Source: Blautia schinkii DSM 10518 (GTDB taxonomy: Bacteria > Bacillota > Clostridia > Lachnospirales > Lachnospiraceae). Taken from it: 44,613 nt of DNA. Positions 15,691-24,536 of this stretch are shown here, piece by piece. The DNA is taken from the NCBI GenBank assembly GCA_000702025.1, contig JNKJ01000041.1:1-44613 (forward strand), written 5' to 3'. A model generated the notes under the pieces. That model was not told the origin of the DNA. It was given only the letters and a program-made list of their open reading frames with translations, and searched no databases. Both the position numbers and the translations under genes were made by a program. Position 1 is the stretch's first letter. Every line of letters begins with the position of its first letter.

Positions 15691-17889
15691 TCAATCCACC
15701 ATCACAAAGTGGAACCTCACAGGCTGATAATCCCCTTTCCCCAAAGGCAGCGCAACCCCCGCCTTCATCAAAGCCGCGCCCGTATACACCGCTCCTGTTT
15801 CCACATCCTGATAATGCCTTTTCTCATCCATCCCTTCCGGATAAATCAAATGAATATGCGGATTCGCCTCATTTCTCAACTGCACCCCGCAAACCATTAC
15901 TTCCTTTTTATCCTTAGAGACAAATTCCCAAAGCACATGATCCTGATTCTTAAACGGATCAGACAACCGATAATAATCCCCGGTCTGCACCAAATGCTCC
16001 ATTTTCTTATACGCCCTGATCTGCTCCTTAGCCATCTCTTTTTCTTCTTCCGTCAGCTTCTCCAGATCAAGCTCATACCCAAAGGTCCCCGCGCTTGCCA
16101 CGACCCCTCTTGTCTCAAAAGGAGCCGTCCGCCCGGTCTGGTGGTTGGGACAGGTGCTCACATGCGCCCCCATGGCACTCACCGGGTACCCGAAAGAAGT
16201 TCCATACTGGATTTTCAGGCGGTCAATGGCATCTGTGTTGTCACTGCACCAGATCTGTGGGGAATAATACAGCATCCCGGCGTCGAAACGTCCGCCCCCG
16301 CCGGAGCAGTTCTCAAAGAGCAGATCCGGATACCGCTGCACAAGCTGCTCCATCATCTCATAAACGCCCAGCACATACCTGTGGAACACCTCCCCCTGTC
16401 TCTCGGCAGGAAGTACGGCAGAATAAACATTATCCACACTACGGTTCATATCCCATTTGATATAATCCACCTTGCACTCATCCATCACCTTGAAAATCTG
16501 GCCCATCACATGATCACGGACTTCTTTTCTTGTAATATCCAGGTTCAGCTGACTTCTGCTGAGATTCATGTGACGCTGCGGAATGCGCAGCACCCAGTCC
16601 GGATGCTCGCGGTACAGATCACTGTCCTCAGATACCATCTCCGGCTCAATCCAAATGCCGAATTTCAGACCCAGGCCGTGGATTTTTTCCACCAGCTTGG
16701 CAAGTCCGCCGCGGATTTTATTCTCATTTACATACCAGTCACCAAGGCCTTTGGTATCCGTATCCCTGTTCCCGAACCAGCCGTCGTCCAGCACAAACAT
16801 GTCAAGGCCGATTTCCTTTGCCCGCTCGGCAATCCGGAAAAGCTTCTCCTCATCAAAATCAAAATACGTGGCCTCCCAGTTATTCACAAGGATCGGTCTT
16901 GGAGAGTCCATATATTTACTGCGGATGAGGTTCGAGCGGTATGCGTCATGGAAAATATGGGACAATCTGCCAAGCCCGTCCCCGGAATAGGCCATGATCA
17001 CCTCCGGCGTCTCGAAGACATCCCCCTTCTCTAAACGATAGGAAAAGTGATACGGATGAATTCCCATCACCAGACGTGTCTGCTCGGTCTGGTCCACCTC
17101 AATCTCACAGCGGAAATTCCCGCTATAGGCAAGGGCGAAGCCATAGCAGTCTCCGTACTTCTCGGAAGTCATCCTGTCGCACAGAATCACAAAAGGATTA
17201 TGCTGGTGGCTTGAGGTGCCTCTCTTGCTCTCTATGGACTGCACTCCATGATGAAGAGGCTGGCGCTCTGTCATGCGCTCCATGGCATGTCTGCCGTAAA
17301 AGTGTACAAGGTCCATGTGCTTGTGGGTATAGTCCATCTCCATAGACATGGCCCGCTGGATCTTCACTTGCTTCTCTCCCTGGTTCTCAATGCGGGCAGC
17401 TCTCGTGATGATGTCAAGCTCCGGAAATACACTGTAGAGAAGATGCACCTTCAGATTGCTGATGCGGTCGTAAAGAGTGATTTCCAGCGTCTGCGCCTCG
17501 TTTTCATCCCCGAACATGGCCGGAAGACCCGTGAGGGAATATTTCCCCTCCTGTATCTTATAATCCTCGTAGCGCAGATGCACCGCGTCGCTGCCGTCCT
17601 CGTGCTCTACCTCCAGGCTGTTGATGCGGTAGTCGCCATTTCCGTAGCCGGAGTATTCCTGGGGCAGCACATCCAGAGAAAAAGTCCTGTCGTCTCCTGC
17701 CTCATAGAGATTCCCGGAAAATCCACGGTCCAGGCACACAATGCGGTGGGTTGCCTCTGTATCCCCAATGTCCGCGCCATAATAAAGGTGTATCAGAGTC
17801 TCATATTCTCTCACCTGCATCTGGTACATAGTATTTCTTGTGCGCAGTGTAAACACCCGGGTCCTTTCATTGTAAGTAATCCACTTCAT
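15691..17889 (-). CDS. GH36 alpha-galactosidase
   Basis: 732 residues, the usual length of bacterial GH36 enzymes that release galactose from raffinose, melibiose and related alpha-galactosides. The N-terminal beta-sandwich is about 1-320, then the TIM barrel with W-x-x-x-Y-F-D-F-D and L-D-D-G-W-F-G-N-R motifs. The nucleophile is D480 in D-Y-I-K-W-D-M-N and the acid/base is D550 in W-C-S-D-N-T-D-A, preceded by the family signature E-N-C-S-G-G-G-G-R-F-D. The start ATG at 17889 has GGGAGGAC seven bases upstream; an in-frame extension to 17952 is not needed. No signal peptide, so cytoplasmic. It follows a yesL-like gene 98 bp away on the same strand. Confidence 0.95.
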   Translation of the reverse strand: MKWITYNERTRVFTLRTRNTMYQMQVREYETLIHLYYGADIGDTEATHRIVCLDRGFSGNLYEAGDDRTFSLDVLPQEYSGYGNGDYRINSLEVEHEDGSDAVHLRYEDYKIQEGKYSLTGLPAMFGDENEAQTLEITLYDRISNLKVHLLYSVFPELDIITRAARIENQGEKQVKIQRAMSMEMDYTHKHMDLVHFYGRHAMERMTERQPLHHGVQSIESKRGTSSHQHNPFVILCDRMTSEKYGDCYGFALAYSGNFRCEIEVDQTEQTRLVMGIHPYHFSYRLEKGDVFETPEVIMAYSGDGLGRLSHIFHDAYRSNLIRSKYMDSPRPILVNNWEATYFDFDEEKLFRIAERAKEIGLDMFVLDDGWFGNRDTDTKGLGDWYVNENKIRGGLAKLVEKIHGLGLKFGIWIEPEMVSEDSDLYREHPDWVLRIPQRHMNLSRSQLNLDITRKEVRDHVMGQIFKVMDECKVDYIKWDMNRSVDNVYSAVLPAERQGEVFHRYVLGVYEMMEQLVQRYPDLLFENCSGGGGRFDAGMLYYSPQIWCSDNTDAIDRLKIQYGTSFGYPVSAMGAHVSTCPNHQTGRTAPFETRGVVASAGTFGYELDLEKLTEEEKEMAKEQIRAYKKMEHLVQTGDYYRLSDPFKNQDHVLWEFVSKDKKEVMVCGVQLRNEANPHIHLIYPEGMDEKRHYQDVETGAVYTGAALMKAGVALPLGKGDYQPVRFHFVMVD

Positions 17890-17987
17890 AAGTTGTCCTC
17901 CCATTTGTGTTATTTTAAGGCGCAGCAGCCATTCAGCAAGTGGTATCTCCAACGAGCCGGGCCGCCGGCCGAACTGTTGTAATGCAA

Positions 17988-18662
17988 TTAGAAAGCATAC
18001 TGGTCCGTCCTGGTTTCCTCTGGCAGGGACTTCGTTTCCTCTTCCTTAAAATATGGCTTGAACAGCCTCCACATAAACCATGCGTCACAATAAGCCGTAA
18101 GGGAAAAGCCGCATGTCAGCCAAATAAAAAGATAGATTGGAAACATCTTTGCGTCAACCAGTGTCATAAACATAGGCAGTATGGTGATCACCGCCACGAT
18201 CAATGCATATCCTGGTTTTTTAACCGCAAAATAGAATGCATTGGTAATTAAAGTTTTTGTTTTATTTTCAAATGCTGCAATTGTGGGGAAAATATACAGC
18301 AGGATGAGCACCAGCGGGATGCACACCGCCGCGATCACCAGCATGAAAATCTGCGGCATGGAGCCGGGCATGGTTGCTATACTTTCTTTCTCCATATAGA
18401 TCAAAACTGCTGCTGCCGCTGCCAGACCCCATACCATCGTTGACTGCCTGAAATTCTGTTTGAAGCTTTTAAAGAAATCACGGAATATCCGGACATCCTT
18501 ATCCTTATGCAGCTTCAGCACGCAGTAAAACAGTGCTGTCGTGGATGCTCCTGCCGTAACTACCGGAAGGGAACAAACCATCCACAGCAGATTCAGCGCG
18601 ATCAGTTTTCCCAAAAAGCCGAATATCCTTCCGAATATCCCGTCATCACTTAAAAAGCCCAT
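17988..18662 (-). CDS. YesL family (DUF624) membrane protein
   Basis: 224 residues with about five membrane segments. The DUF624 hallmark is near the N-terminus: N-L-L-W-M-V-C-S-L-P-V-V-T-A-G-A-S-T-T-A-L-F (split here; residues about 24-45), followed by F-F-K-S-F-K-Q-N-F-R-Q. These proteins regularly accompany CUT1 sugar importers and YesMN systems, but their molecular function is not established. It probably forms a unit with the alpha-galactosidase gene downstream. Upstream lie paired direct repeats (18726-18773) that could control the unit. A paralog is encoded at 33942-34625. Confidence 0.9.
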   Translation of the reverse strand: MGFLSDDGIFGRIFGFLGKLIALNLLWMVCSLPVVTAGASTTALFYCVLKLHKDKDVRIFRDFFKSFKQNFRQSTMVWGLAAAAAVLIYMEKESIATMPGSMPQIFMLVIAAVCIPLVLILLYIFPTIAAFENKTKTLITNAFYFAVKKPGYALIVAVITILPMFMTLVDAKMFPIYLFIWLTCGFSLTAYCDAWFMWRLFKPYFKEEETKSLPEETRTDQYAF

Positions 18663-18701
18663 ATTCCTAAAGCTCCTTTCCCCATATGCATAGTCTTAAT
18701 A

Positions 18702-18773
18702 ATTTTAAGAGGCTACCTGCATGACACGTCCTCATACATTTCTATAAATAATGAAAACGTCCTATATACATTT
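18702..18773 (-). promoter_or_regulatory. Candidate promoter with paired activator repeats for yesL/alpha-galactosidase
   Basis: Two direct repeats, ACGTCCTCATACATTT (18726-18741) and ACGTCCTATATACATTT (18757-18773), start 31 bp apart, about three helical turns. A TAAAAT -10 box (18702-18707, minus strand) lies 17 bp from a poor -35 (GACGTG) overlapping the nearer repeat, as expected for an activator-dependent promoter. Confidence 0.5.
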
Positions 18774-18867
18774 AAGGAGATACCCCATGTACAATCCACA
18801 CAGGGTACTCCTCTACAAAATCAATGTATTTCCAAGTGTCTTTACGTTTTTGCGTTATCCCCCGGAA

Positions 18868-18897
18868 GGTACCCGGGTTTTTATCCCAGAAAGTACC
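18868..18897 (-). other. Weak stem-loop after the permease gene
   Basis: GGTAC (18868-18872) and GTACC (18893-18897) with inner CCGGG/CCC pairing. There is no T run on the minus strand, so it is at best a processing or stabilising stem after the permease gene that ends at 18950. Confidence 0.3.
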
Positions 18898-18949
18898 GGA
18901 AACTTTATTCCTGTAGGCATCAGACTCCGACAAGACTGCACTTTGTACT

Positions 18950-19780
18950 TTACAGCTTTCCGCCTGATGTTGCAATACCTTCTATAAATTGTTTCTGGAA
19001 AATCAGGTACAGCACGATCATCGGGATACATGCCAGCAGAGACGCGGCCATAAGCTGCGGGTAATTGCTGGTGTACTGCCCCTGCATTTTCGCAAGTGCG
19101 GCGGACAGAGGCATCACGTCTTTATTACAGATCAAAGGCCACATCAGGTCTTTATAAGCGAACACGGCCGTGAAGATTCCCAATGCCACCATGGAGGAGC
19201 GTGTCAGCGGCGCCATGATGAATAAGAATGTCTGTCCAATGTTGCAGCCGTCCAGACGGGCCGCCTCCTCGAGATCTCTCGGCAGTCCCATGTATGCCTG
19301 CCTGAGCAAAAACGTACCAAAGGCGGTCACAACGCCGGGGAAGATCAGTGCAAATATCGTATTGAGCATTCCCATTTTGCTGACCATCAGGTACTGAGGA
19401 ATGATGAAGATCTGTCCCGGAACCATCATCTGGAATAACACCAGAGAGAACATGATGTTCTTTCCCCTGAAGTTCAGGCGGCCAAACGCATACCCGGCAA
19501 GGGTCGCTGTCAGGACCGCACAGATCACACGCCCTAAGATTAAAAGCAGCGTATTGATGTAAAGGTTCATAAAGTTCATGTTGCTGATGACTTCCTTGAA
19601 GTTATCCAGACGCCAGCTTGAAGGAAGCAGGACGAAAGGATTCACGGATGTCGCCTCTGTCATTGTCTTAAAGGCTGTCAGTATCATCCACAGAAAGGGT
19701 ACCAGCATAGTAATAGATACCAGGATCAGAATGAGATGAATCAGTCCTGTATTTAATTTTGCTTTCGCTTCCATACTCAT
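18950..19780 (-). CDS. Carbohydrate ABC permease, MalG type (alpha-galactoside locus)
   Basis: 276-residue CUT1 permease, about six membrane segments. The EAA loop reads E-E-A-A-R-L-D-G-C-N-I-G-Q-T-F (about residues 162-176). The C-terminus is F-I-E-G-I-A-T-S-G-G-K-L. It pairs with the MalF-type protein encoded 6 bp upstream. No ATPase gene is nearby, so a shared MsmK-like ATPase is expected elsewhere in the genome (inference). The order binding protein, MalF, MalG, YesL, GH36 matches raffinose/melibiose (msm or raf type) uptake loci. Confidence 0.92.
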   Translation of the reverse strand: MSMEAKAKLNTGLIHLILILVSITMLVPFLWMILTAFKTMTEATSVNPFVLLPSSWRLDNFKEVISNMNFMNLYINTLLLILGRVICAVLTATLAGYAFGRLNFRGKNIMFSLVLFQMMVPGQIFIIPQYLMVSKMGMLNTIFALIFPGVVTAFGTFLLRQAYMGLPRDLEEAARLDGCNIGQTFLFIMAPLTRSSMVALGIFTAVFAYKDLMWPLICNKDVMPLSAALAKMQGQYTSNYPQLMAASLLACIPMIVLYLIFQKQFIEGIATSGGKL

Positions 19781-19786
19781 TCCTCC

Positions 19787-20689
19787 TTAGTTGTAGTGAA
19801 CCCACTTCTTCTGGGCAACGTTCTGGAACACGGTTATGATCATGATCACTGCAAGCAGGAGTACCACGATGGTGGAGCCGTATCCCTTATTATTCTGCAC
19901 AAAAGAGTTCTGGTAGAACAGGTAAACAAGTGACTGTGTTTTATAAAGCGCCGGGTTGTTTTTGTCCATGACCATGAAGATCAGGTCAAATACCTGCATG
20001 GCTCCGATCACTCTTGTGACAAGCACGAAGAAGATCGTGGGAGACAAAAGCGGCACTGTGATATGGAAAAACTGCTTGATCCCCGTTGCCCCGTCAATGC
20101 TGGCCGCCTCGTAATAATCCTTGGGGATCTCCTGCAGGCCGGAAAGAAACAGTACCATATTGTAACCGATAATGGACCAGATACCGATGACCGCAATACA
20201 GAAAACAGCGATCTTCGGATCGGAGATCCAGTTGATCTTTGTACCGAACACATGGTTCAACAGACCGAATTCCGAGTTAAACAGCCATCTCCATACCATG
20301 GCGATAGCCGCCGGAGCCGCTACCATGGGCAGGAAGAAGATCGTACGGTATGCGGAGCGCCCTCTCATCTTGCGGTTCAAAAGAACCGCAAGAACAAGAG
20401 CGATAGCGATGGAAAACGGCACTTCCACAATGGCATATTTGAAGGTGTTCAGCAATGCCTGCCATACTTCTGTATCCTTGAATAATTTTATGTAATTGTC
20501 AAAGCCTATGAAAATATTTCCTTTGCCGAAATCCCCGGTCTTAAAAAAGCTTTCATAGATTGTCTTAAAAATCGGATAGATGTTCAGGATGATCAGCCCG
20601 AGCATTGTCGGCAGAATAAACGCCCATCCCCAAATAAATTCATTACGCGCCTGACTGGTGCCTTTTTTTGGATTTGCCACAACTCTCAC
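19787..20689 (-). CDS. Carbohydrate ABC permease, MalF type (alpha-galactoside locus)
   Basis: 300-residue CUT1 permease with a basic N-terminus and about six membrane segments. The EAA motif is Y-E-A-A-S-I-D-G-A-T-G-I-K-Q-F (about residues 194-208). It lies 30 bp after the binding-protein gene and 6 bp before the MalG-type gene on the same strand, so the three genes form one operon. Substrate assignment depends on the GH36 neighbour. Confidence 0.92.
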   Translation of the reverse strand: MRVVANPKKGTSQARNEFIWGWAFILPTMLGLIILNIYPIFKTIYESFFKTGDFGKGNIFIGFDNYIKLFKDTEVWQALLNTFKYAIVEVPFSIAIALVLAVLLNRKMRGRSAYRTIFFLPMVAAPAAIAMVWRWLFNSEFGLLNHVFGTKINWISDPKIAVFCIAVIGIWSIIGYNMVLFLSGLQEIPKDYYEAASIDGATGIKQFFHITVPLLSPTIFFVLVTRVIGAMQVFDLIFMVMDKNNPALYKTQSLVYLFYQNSFVQNNKGYGSTIVVLLLAVIMIITVFQNVAQKKWVHYN

Positions 20690-20719
20690 TCCTTCTTTTT
20701 CAGGATTAAGGCCGGCAGA

Positions 20720-21985
20720 TTAGTAGGACTCTTCTGCGATTGCCTCGTTCATCATTTCGGTGATATTCTTGCATGCGTCTTCCATGCTCTCTTCGTCGTT
20801 CCATGGTTTTTTCAGTTCTTCAACCATTGGATTCCACCATGCAAGAGTCGCGTTGGTGTGAGGTCTGAACACGATATCATCCATAGCATCCAGGTATGGC
20901 TGCAGATTGAAAGCGTCTGTGCTCTTAACCCAGCCTTCGGACATTCCTTCATAAGCTGCCATGGTTACGCCTAAATCTGCCTGCTTCTGCTGCATATCCT
21001 TGGTTCCGAACCACTCGATAAGCTGGAATGCCTCGTCCGGCATACTTGTGTTAGCGGAGGCCGCCCATCCAAGACCGTTGTAGAGGGAAACGCTTCTTCC
21101 TGTTTCTGCATCTTTAGGAAGTCTCGCTACGTCAGCGTGTTCTACAATGAAATCATTATCCTTGAATCCGGAAACCATCCAGGAGCCCTGGGAGATCATG
21201 GCAACCTTGCCGGAGCTGAACAATACGTCCGTTCCTGTCTCAGACATGGTAGCTGCCGGAGGCATTACGTTCTTGATACATTTGTCCACAAAGTTCATAG
21301 CCTTGATGGTATTGGGATCGTCGAAGCCGGATTTGTTATCCTCTGTGAGCACGCTTCCGCCCATGGAATAGATGATGTTCATCCAGGTATCCTGCTCGTT
21401 GGAGGGATTTGCCGCGAAACCGAACTGGCTTCCGTCCTCTTTTGTCAGCTTCTCTGCGATATCGTAGAACTCATCCCAGGTCCAGCTTCCGTCCGGATAC
21501 TCGATTCCCGCTTCATCGAACATATCCTTGTTGTACCAGATGGCAATGGTGTCAACATCCTTTGGAACCGCGTAGGTCTTGTCATTCCACTGATACATTT
21601 CCCTGATGTCCTCCGGGAATTTATCCATCTCCAGCTTATCGCTCTCTGCAATCTTATCTGTGAGGTCCAGGAGAATGTCGTTTGCCATGTAGCGGACAGC
21701 CTCGTTAGAGTGCATCCAGAATACGTCCGGCATCTCTCCGCCGGAAGCGCCTGCCTCCAGAAGTGTCCAGTAGCTGCCCCATTCTACCACCTGTATCTCT
21801 GTCTTGATTCCGGTAGCTTCTGTGAAATCGTTCATGATCTCTTCAAGACCTGCTCTCTGTCCGTTATCCCAGATGGCCACGGTGAGAGTGTCTCCGGCTG
21901 CCTGTGCAGTCATGGGAGCCAGCGCTGTCACTGCCATTGCGCCTGTAATGGCTGCTACTGTGAGTTTTTTGAATTTTTTATTCAT
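20720..21985 (-). CDS. Extracellular sugar-binding protein of the alpha-galactoside importer
   Basis: 421 residues, SBP_bac_1 family. The signal peptide is about 1-28, ending T-A-Q-A-A, with no lipobox cysteine. The mature protein starts T-L-T-V-A-I-W-D-N-G-Q. The start chosen is ATG 21985 with AAGGAGGAA just upstream; a 63-codon in-frame extension to 22174 runs through the promoter region and is rejected. It is the first gene of the importer operon and is divergent from the AraC regulator at 22213, which is therefore its likely activator. A TATAAT box lies at 22032-22037 with a poor -35. Confidence 0.9.
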   Translation of the reverse strand: MNKKFKKLTVAAITGAMAVTALAPMTAQAAGDTLTVAIWDNGQRAGLEEIMNDFTEATGIKTEIQVVEWGSYWTLLEAGASGGEMPDVFWMHSNEAVRYMANDILLDLTDKIAESDKLEMDKFPEDIREMYQWNDKTYAVPKDVDTIAIWYNKDMFDEAGIEYPDGSWTWDEFYDIAEKLTKEDGSQFGFAANPSNEQDTWMNIIYSMGGSVLTEDNKSGFDDPNTIKAMNFVDKCIKNVMPPAATMSETGTDVLFSSGKVAMISQGSWMVSGFKDNDFIVEHADVARLPKDAETGRSVSLYNGLGWAASANTSMPDEAFQLIEWFGTKDMQQKQADLGVTMAAYEGMSEGWVKSTDAFNLQPYLDAMDDIVFRPHTNATLAWWNPMVEELKKPWNDEESMEDACKNITEMMNEAIAEESY

Positions 21986-22031
21986 GTTTTTTCCTCCTTC
22001 TTTTTGTTCCCTTGAACTTGTTTCTGAAGTA

Positions 22032-22101
22032 ATTATACTTTTCGGGGAATAATTTAGGAATGGTACAATGGTTGGAATATATGGAAAAATCGTTATGGAA
22101 T
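22032..22101 (-). promoter_or_regulatory. Activator-type promoter region with repeated GGAAT motifs
   Basis: Minus strand TATAAT (22032-22037) has only TTCCTA in the -35 position. Upstream on the plus strand GGAAT or GGAAA occurs at 22046, 22057, 22074, 22083 and 22097. The AraC-type regulator encoded divergently could bind here; this is inference. Confidence 0.45.
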
Positions 22102-22212
22102 AATCATTTTTTATATGGTAAAATGTAAACAGGAATTTGATATTTTGACCGTTTTTTCCCGTGTTTTTAAACAAAATGACGAAAATATATACGATAGACT
22201 GGAGCTGACTTT

Positions 22213-23097
22213 ATGCGAAATGTAAAATATACAGACAGCCTGAATTTCCGGTGCCTTGAAAATCTTAGAGAAACCTCCCTGGATGTGGGGCTTGTACACA
22301 CCGGTCGTGAGCATTGCAAGCCGTCTCACGTTTTTTCCGGTATCCGGGAAGAATATATCATACATTTTATACTTTCCGGCTCCGGCTTCTATTCCGCGAG
22401 GGGAAACACATATACCCTCTCACCGGGACAGATGTTCCTGATTTATCCCGGAGAACCTATCTCCTATGGTTCGGATGAGTATGACCCCTGGTCCTATTCA
22501 TGGATTGGCTTTAACGGTATCCGGGTGGACGCCATATTGAAGCAGTGCGGATTTTCCCATAATACCCTGGTGCTGCCTTCTCCTGACAAAGAACTTTTCA
22601 TGCCCTGCATAGATTCCATTCTTGAGCATAAAACCCTGACCTATGCCAACGACCTGTACCGGGAAGCATGTCTACTAAAAATTTTTTCCATACTTGCCGA
22701 ATATCATGCCTCTGTGAAAAAGGCCGGGGCGGAAAGATACGCCTACAGCACAGGCGTTTATGTGGAGCTTGCCGTTGACTATATAAAGGTCATGTATATG
22801 CACGGAATCAAGGTGGCTGATATCGCAGAAAATATCGGCATCAGCCGCGCTCATTTGAATCATTCTTTCCAGAAAGAGCTGGGAATGTCCGTCCAGAAGT
22901 TTCTGATCGATTACCGGATGCACAAGGCCGCTAATATGCTTGTCAGCACAGGCATGTCCGTGAAGGAGGTCTCTAGCCAGGTAGGCTATGACGATCAGCT
23001 TACCTTTTCCAAAGCATTTAAGAAAAAATTTGGGATAAGTCCCCGGGACTACAGGGGACATACAGATACCATGGATAAATTCTCAGAAAAACAATGA
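22213..23097 (+). CDS. AraC-family regulator of the alpha-galactoside operon
   Basis: 294 residues. The N-terminal cupin sensor has G-x-x-Y-T-L-S-P-G-Q-M-F-L-I-Y-P-G and Y-S-W-I-G-F-N-G (about residues 60-105), typical of MsmR/RafR-like regulators. The C-terminal double helix-turn-helix (about 190-290) has I-A-E-N-I-G-I-S-R-A-H-L-N-H-S-F and V-G-Y-D-D-Q-L-T-F-S-K-A-F-K-K-K-F-G-I-S-P. It is transcribed away from the importer operon it probably activates in response to sugar. A GGAG lies about nine bases before the ATG. A strong terminator follows at 23115-23160. Confidence 0.92.
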   Translation: MRNVKYTDSLNFRCLENLRETSLDVGLVHTGREHCKPSHVFSGIREEYIIHFILSGSGFYSARGNTYTLSPGQMFLIYPGEPISYGSDEYDPWSYSWIGFNGIRVDAILKQCGFSHNTLVLPSPDKELFMPCIDSILEHKTLTYANDLYREACLLKIFSILAEYHASVKKAGAERYAYSTGVYVELAVDYIKVMYMHGIKVADIAENIGISRAHLNHSFQKELGMSVQKFLIDYRMHKAANMLVSTGMSVKEVSSQVGYDDQLTFSKAFKKKFGISPRDYRGHTDTMDKFSEKQ

Positions 23098-23114
23098 GGT
23101 GTGAGCGCACCCAA

Positions 23115-23160
23115 AAAGAGACAGGCAATGATAATCCGCCTGTCTCTTTAAATTTCTTTT
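23115..23160 (+). terminator. Terminator of the AraC regulator gene
   Basis: Perfect 12-bp stem AAAGAGACAGGC / GCCTGTCTCTTT (23115-23126 and 23138-23149) followed by AAATTTCTTTT. Confidence 0.85.
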
Positions 23161-23227
23161 GTACTATTAGCTTCTTAGGTTCTTTGATTATTGCGTTCTT
23201 TGGTTTTTGTCTTATTGCATCTTTACT

Positions 23228-23533
23228 TTATTTGGTTTCTTCTTTATTTTCGCTCATTCTGGCGAAAACCATTTCGTATCCATCATTTCCATAATTCAGT
23301 GAACGGTTCACGCGGCTGATCGTCGCTGTAGATGCCCCTGTCTTTTCGGAAATGTCCAGATAAGTACGTTTGTCCATCAGCATCTTGGCAACCTCAAAAC
23401 GCTGGGATAAAGAAAGAAGCTCATTGATCGTGCACACATCCTCAAAAAATGTATAACACTCTTCTTTATTTTTCAGACATAGGATCGCCTCGAAAAGATG
23501 GTCAACCGCCTCAGTTCTGATTTTTTTACTCAT
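23228..23533 (-). CDS. YerC/YecD family TrpR-related regulator
   Basis: 101 residues matching the TrpR-like YerC/YecD family: E-L-L-S-L-S-Q-R-F-E-V-A-K-M-L followed by the helix-turn-helix Y-L-D-I-S-E-K-T-G-A-S-T-A-T-I-S-R-V-N-R-S-L-N-Y-G (about residues 36-83, split for reading). Family members resemble the Trp repressor but their ligand and targets are largely unknown. It has its own promoter (23572-23600) and an AAAGGAG ribosome binding site. It is separate from the sugar genes on either side. Confidence 0.9.
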   Translation of the reverse strand: MSKKIRTEAVDHLFEAILCLKNKEECYTFFEDVCTINELLSLSQRFEVAKMLMDKRTYLDISEKTGASTATISRVNRSLNYGNDGYEMVFARMSENKEETK

Positions 23534-23571
23534 GTCCCTGCTCCTTTGATTAAGTCATTTCCAACACTGAT

Positions 23572-23600
23572 ATTTTAACACGCTAAATTGTTATAAGCAA
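23572..23600 (-). promoter_or_regulatory. Promoter of the YerC/YecD gene
   Basis: Minus strand TTGCTT (23595-23600), 17 bp, TAAAAT (23572-23577). Confidence 0.65.
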
Positions 23601-23651
23601 GTGATTTTTCACAAAAAGCAGGAAAATTTACCAACAATTTTGTGAGTGATA

Positions 23652-24374
23652 TCAGAGTTTCCTATTCACATGTCCGTCCAGGGCGTTCACAGAACGATTA
23701 AGCACCAGCTCCTCCGGGAAATCCACCTCTGTGAGAAGTGCAATGGCCTCATCAAATTCACCGATATAAGTGTCAAAATGAGCATCACTGTCCATGACAA
23801 CCGGCACCTGGTATTCCTTGCACAGCTCCAGCATACAGAGGTCATTCTCCCGCGCATTCTGGCGGAAACAGTCAGGACGCAGGGAATGGTTATTCAACTC
23901 CAATACCTTTCCATACACCTTTGCCCCTTCCACCAGAGCCTTATAGTCGATCTCATATCTGCCGTCATCAGGGTGGCCGATGATATTTACATAGGGATTT
24001 TTCATCACATTCAGATAGGCATTTGTGTTCTCCCTGCGCGTACCCGCTTTGATGCAGGGTGTGTGGAGACTGGCAATCACAATGTCCATATTTTTAAGTT
24101 CTTTTTCCTCCAGATCAATGGTTCCTTCGAAGTCCATGATATTCACCTCAGAACCCAGCAGGAGACGGATACCGTACAACTCCCGGGGCACTACCTTTAA
24201 ATTATGGAAGTAAAAATTGTGACAGGTTCCCGGCATCTGCGGCGCATGCTCCGTAATCCCCAAAAGCTCAAGCCCCTTGTCCGCTGCCGCCTTTGCCATC
24301 TCCCGAAGTGAGCAGTAAGCATGACCGCTTGCCACTGTATGTGTATGCAGATCCATGACATAATTGTATTTCAT
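23652..24374 (-). CDS. PHP-domain phosphatase (YcdX-like)
   Basis: 240 residues of the PHP metal-dependent hydrolase superfamily. The metal ligands are visible in order: D-L-H-T-H-T (about 8-13), E-H-A-P (about 41), G-S-E-V-N (about 73), A-S-L-H-T-P (about 101), G-H-P-D-D (about 133) and D-S-D-A-H-F (about 192). This matches the compact YcdX-type phosphatases rather than histidinol phosphatase or polymerase PHP domains. Substrate unknown; cytoplasmic. It stands alone, 118 bp left of the YerC gene's upstream region and transcribed in the same direction. A GC-rich terminator of the neighbouring importer lies upstream. Confidence 0.85.
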   Translation of the reverse strand: MKYNYVMDLHTHTVASGHAYCSLREMAKAAADKGLELLGITEHAPQMPGTCHNFYFHNLKVVPRELYGIRLLLGSEVNIMDFEGTIDLEEKELKNMDIVIASLHTPCIKAGTRRENTNAYLNVMKNPYVNIIGHPDDGRYEIDYKALVEGAKVYGKVLELNNHSLRPDCFRQNARENDLCMLELCKEYQVPVVMDSDAHFDTYIGEFDEAIALLTEVDFPEELVLNRSVNALDGHVNRKL

Positions 24375-24474
24375 TGTATCTTCCTTTCCGTACTATAACT
24401 CCATTATATGTAAAATCAAAAGTATACTCTTATCTTAGCCATTATACCTCTTCTTACACATTCACGGCAAGCGT

Positions 24475-24517
24475 AAAAATACCGCGCGGCCCGGGAATCA
24501 TCCTCAGGCCGCGCGGC
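24475..24517 (-). terminator. Terminator of the ChvE/MmsAB importer operon
   Basis: 10-bp stem CCGCGCGGCC / GGCCGCGCGG (24482-24491 and 24508-24517) followed on the minus strand by TATTTTTACG. Confidence 0.85.
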
Positions 24518-24536
24518 GGAGCGTATAAAATGTATT

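Noticed and set aside
15709..17034. Long plus-strand reading frame of 441 codons
   Set aside because: Antisense shadow of the GH36 gene; its translation has no recognisable motif and the minus strand has all catalytic motifs.
18746..18765. Possible catabolite-responsive (cre) site TGAAAACG
   Set aside because: Only the left half fits the consensus; the right half does not. The direct-repeat explanation fits better.
21137..22015. Plus-strand frame of 292 codons opposite the binding-protein gene
   Set aside because: Cysteine- and histidine-rich shadow of the minus-strand coding sequence; no ribosome binding site or family resemblance.
21986..22174. 63-codon extension of the alpha-galactoside binding protein
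   Set aside because: It precedes the ribosome binding site and signal peptide and covers the divergent promoter region.
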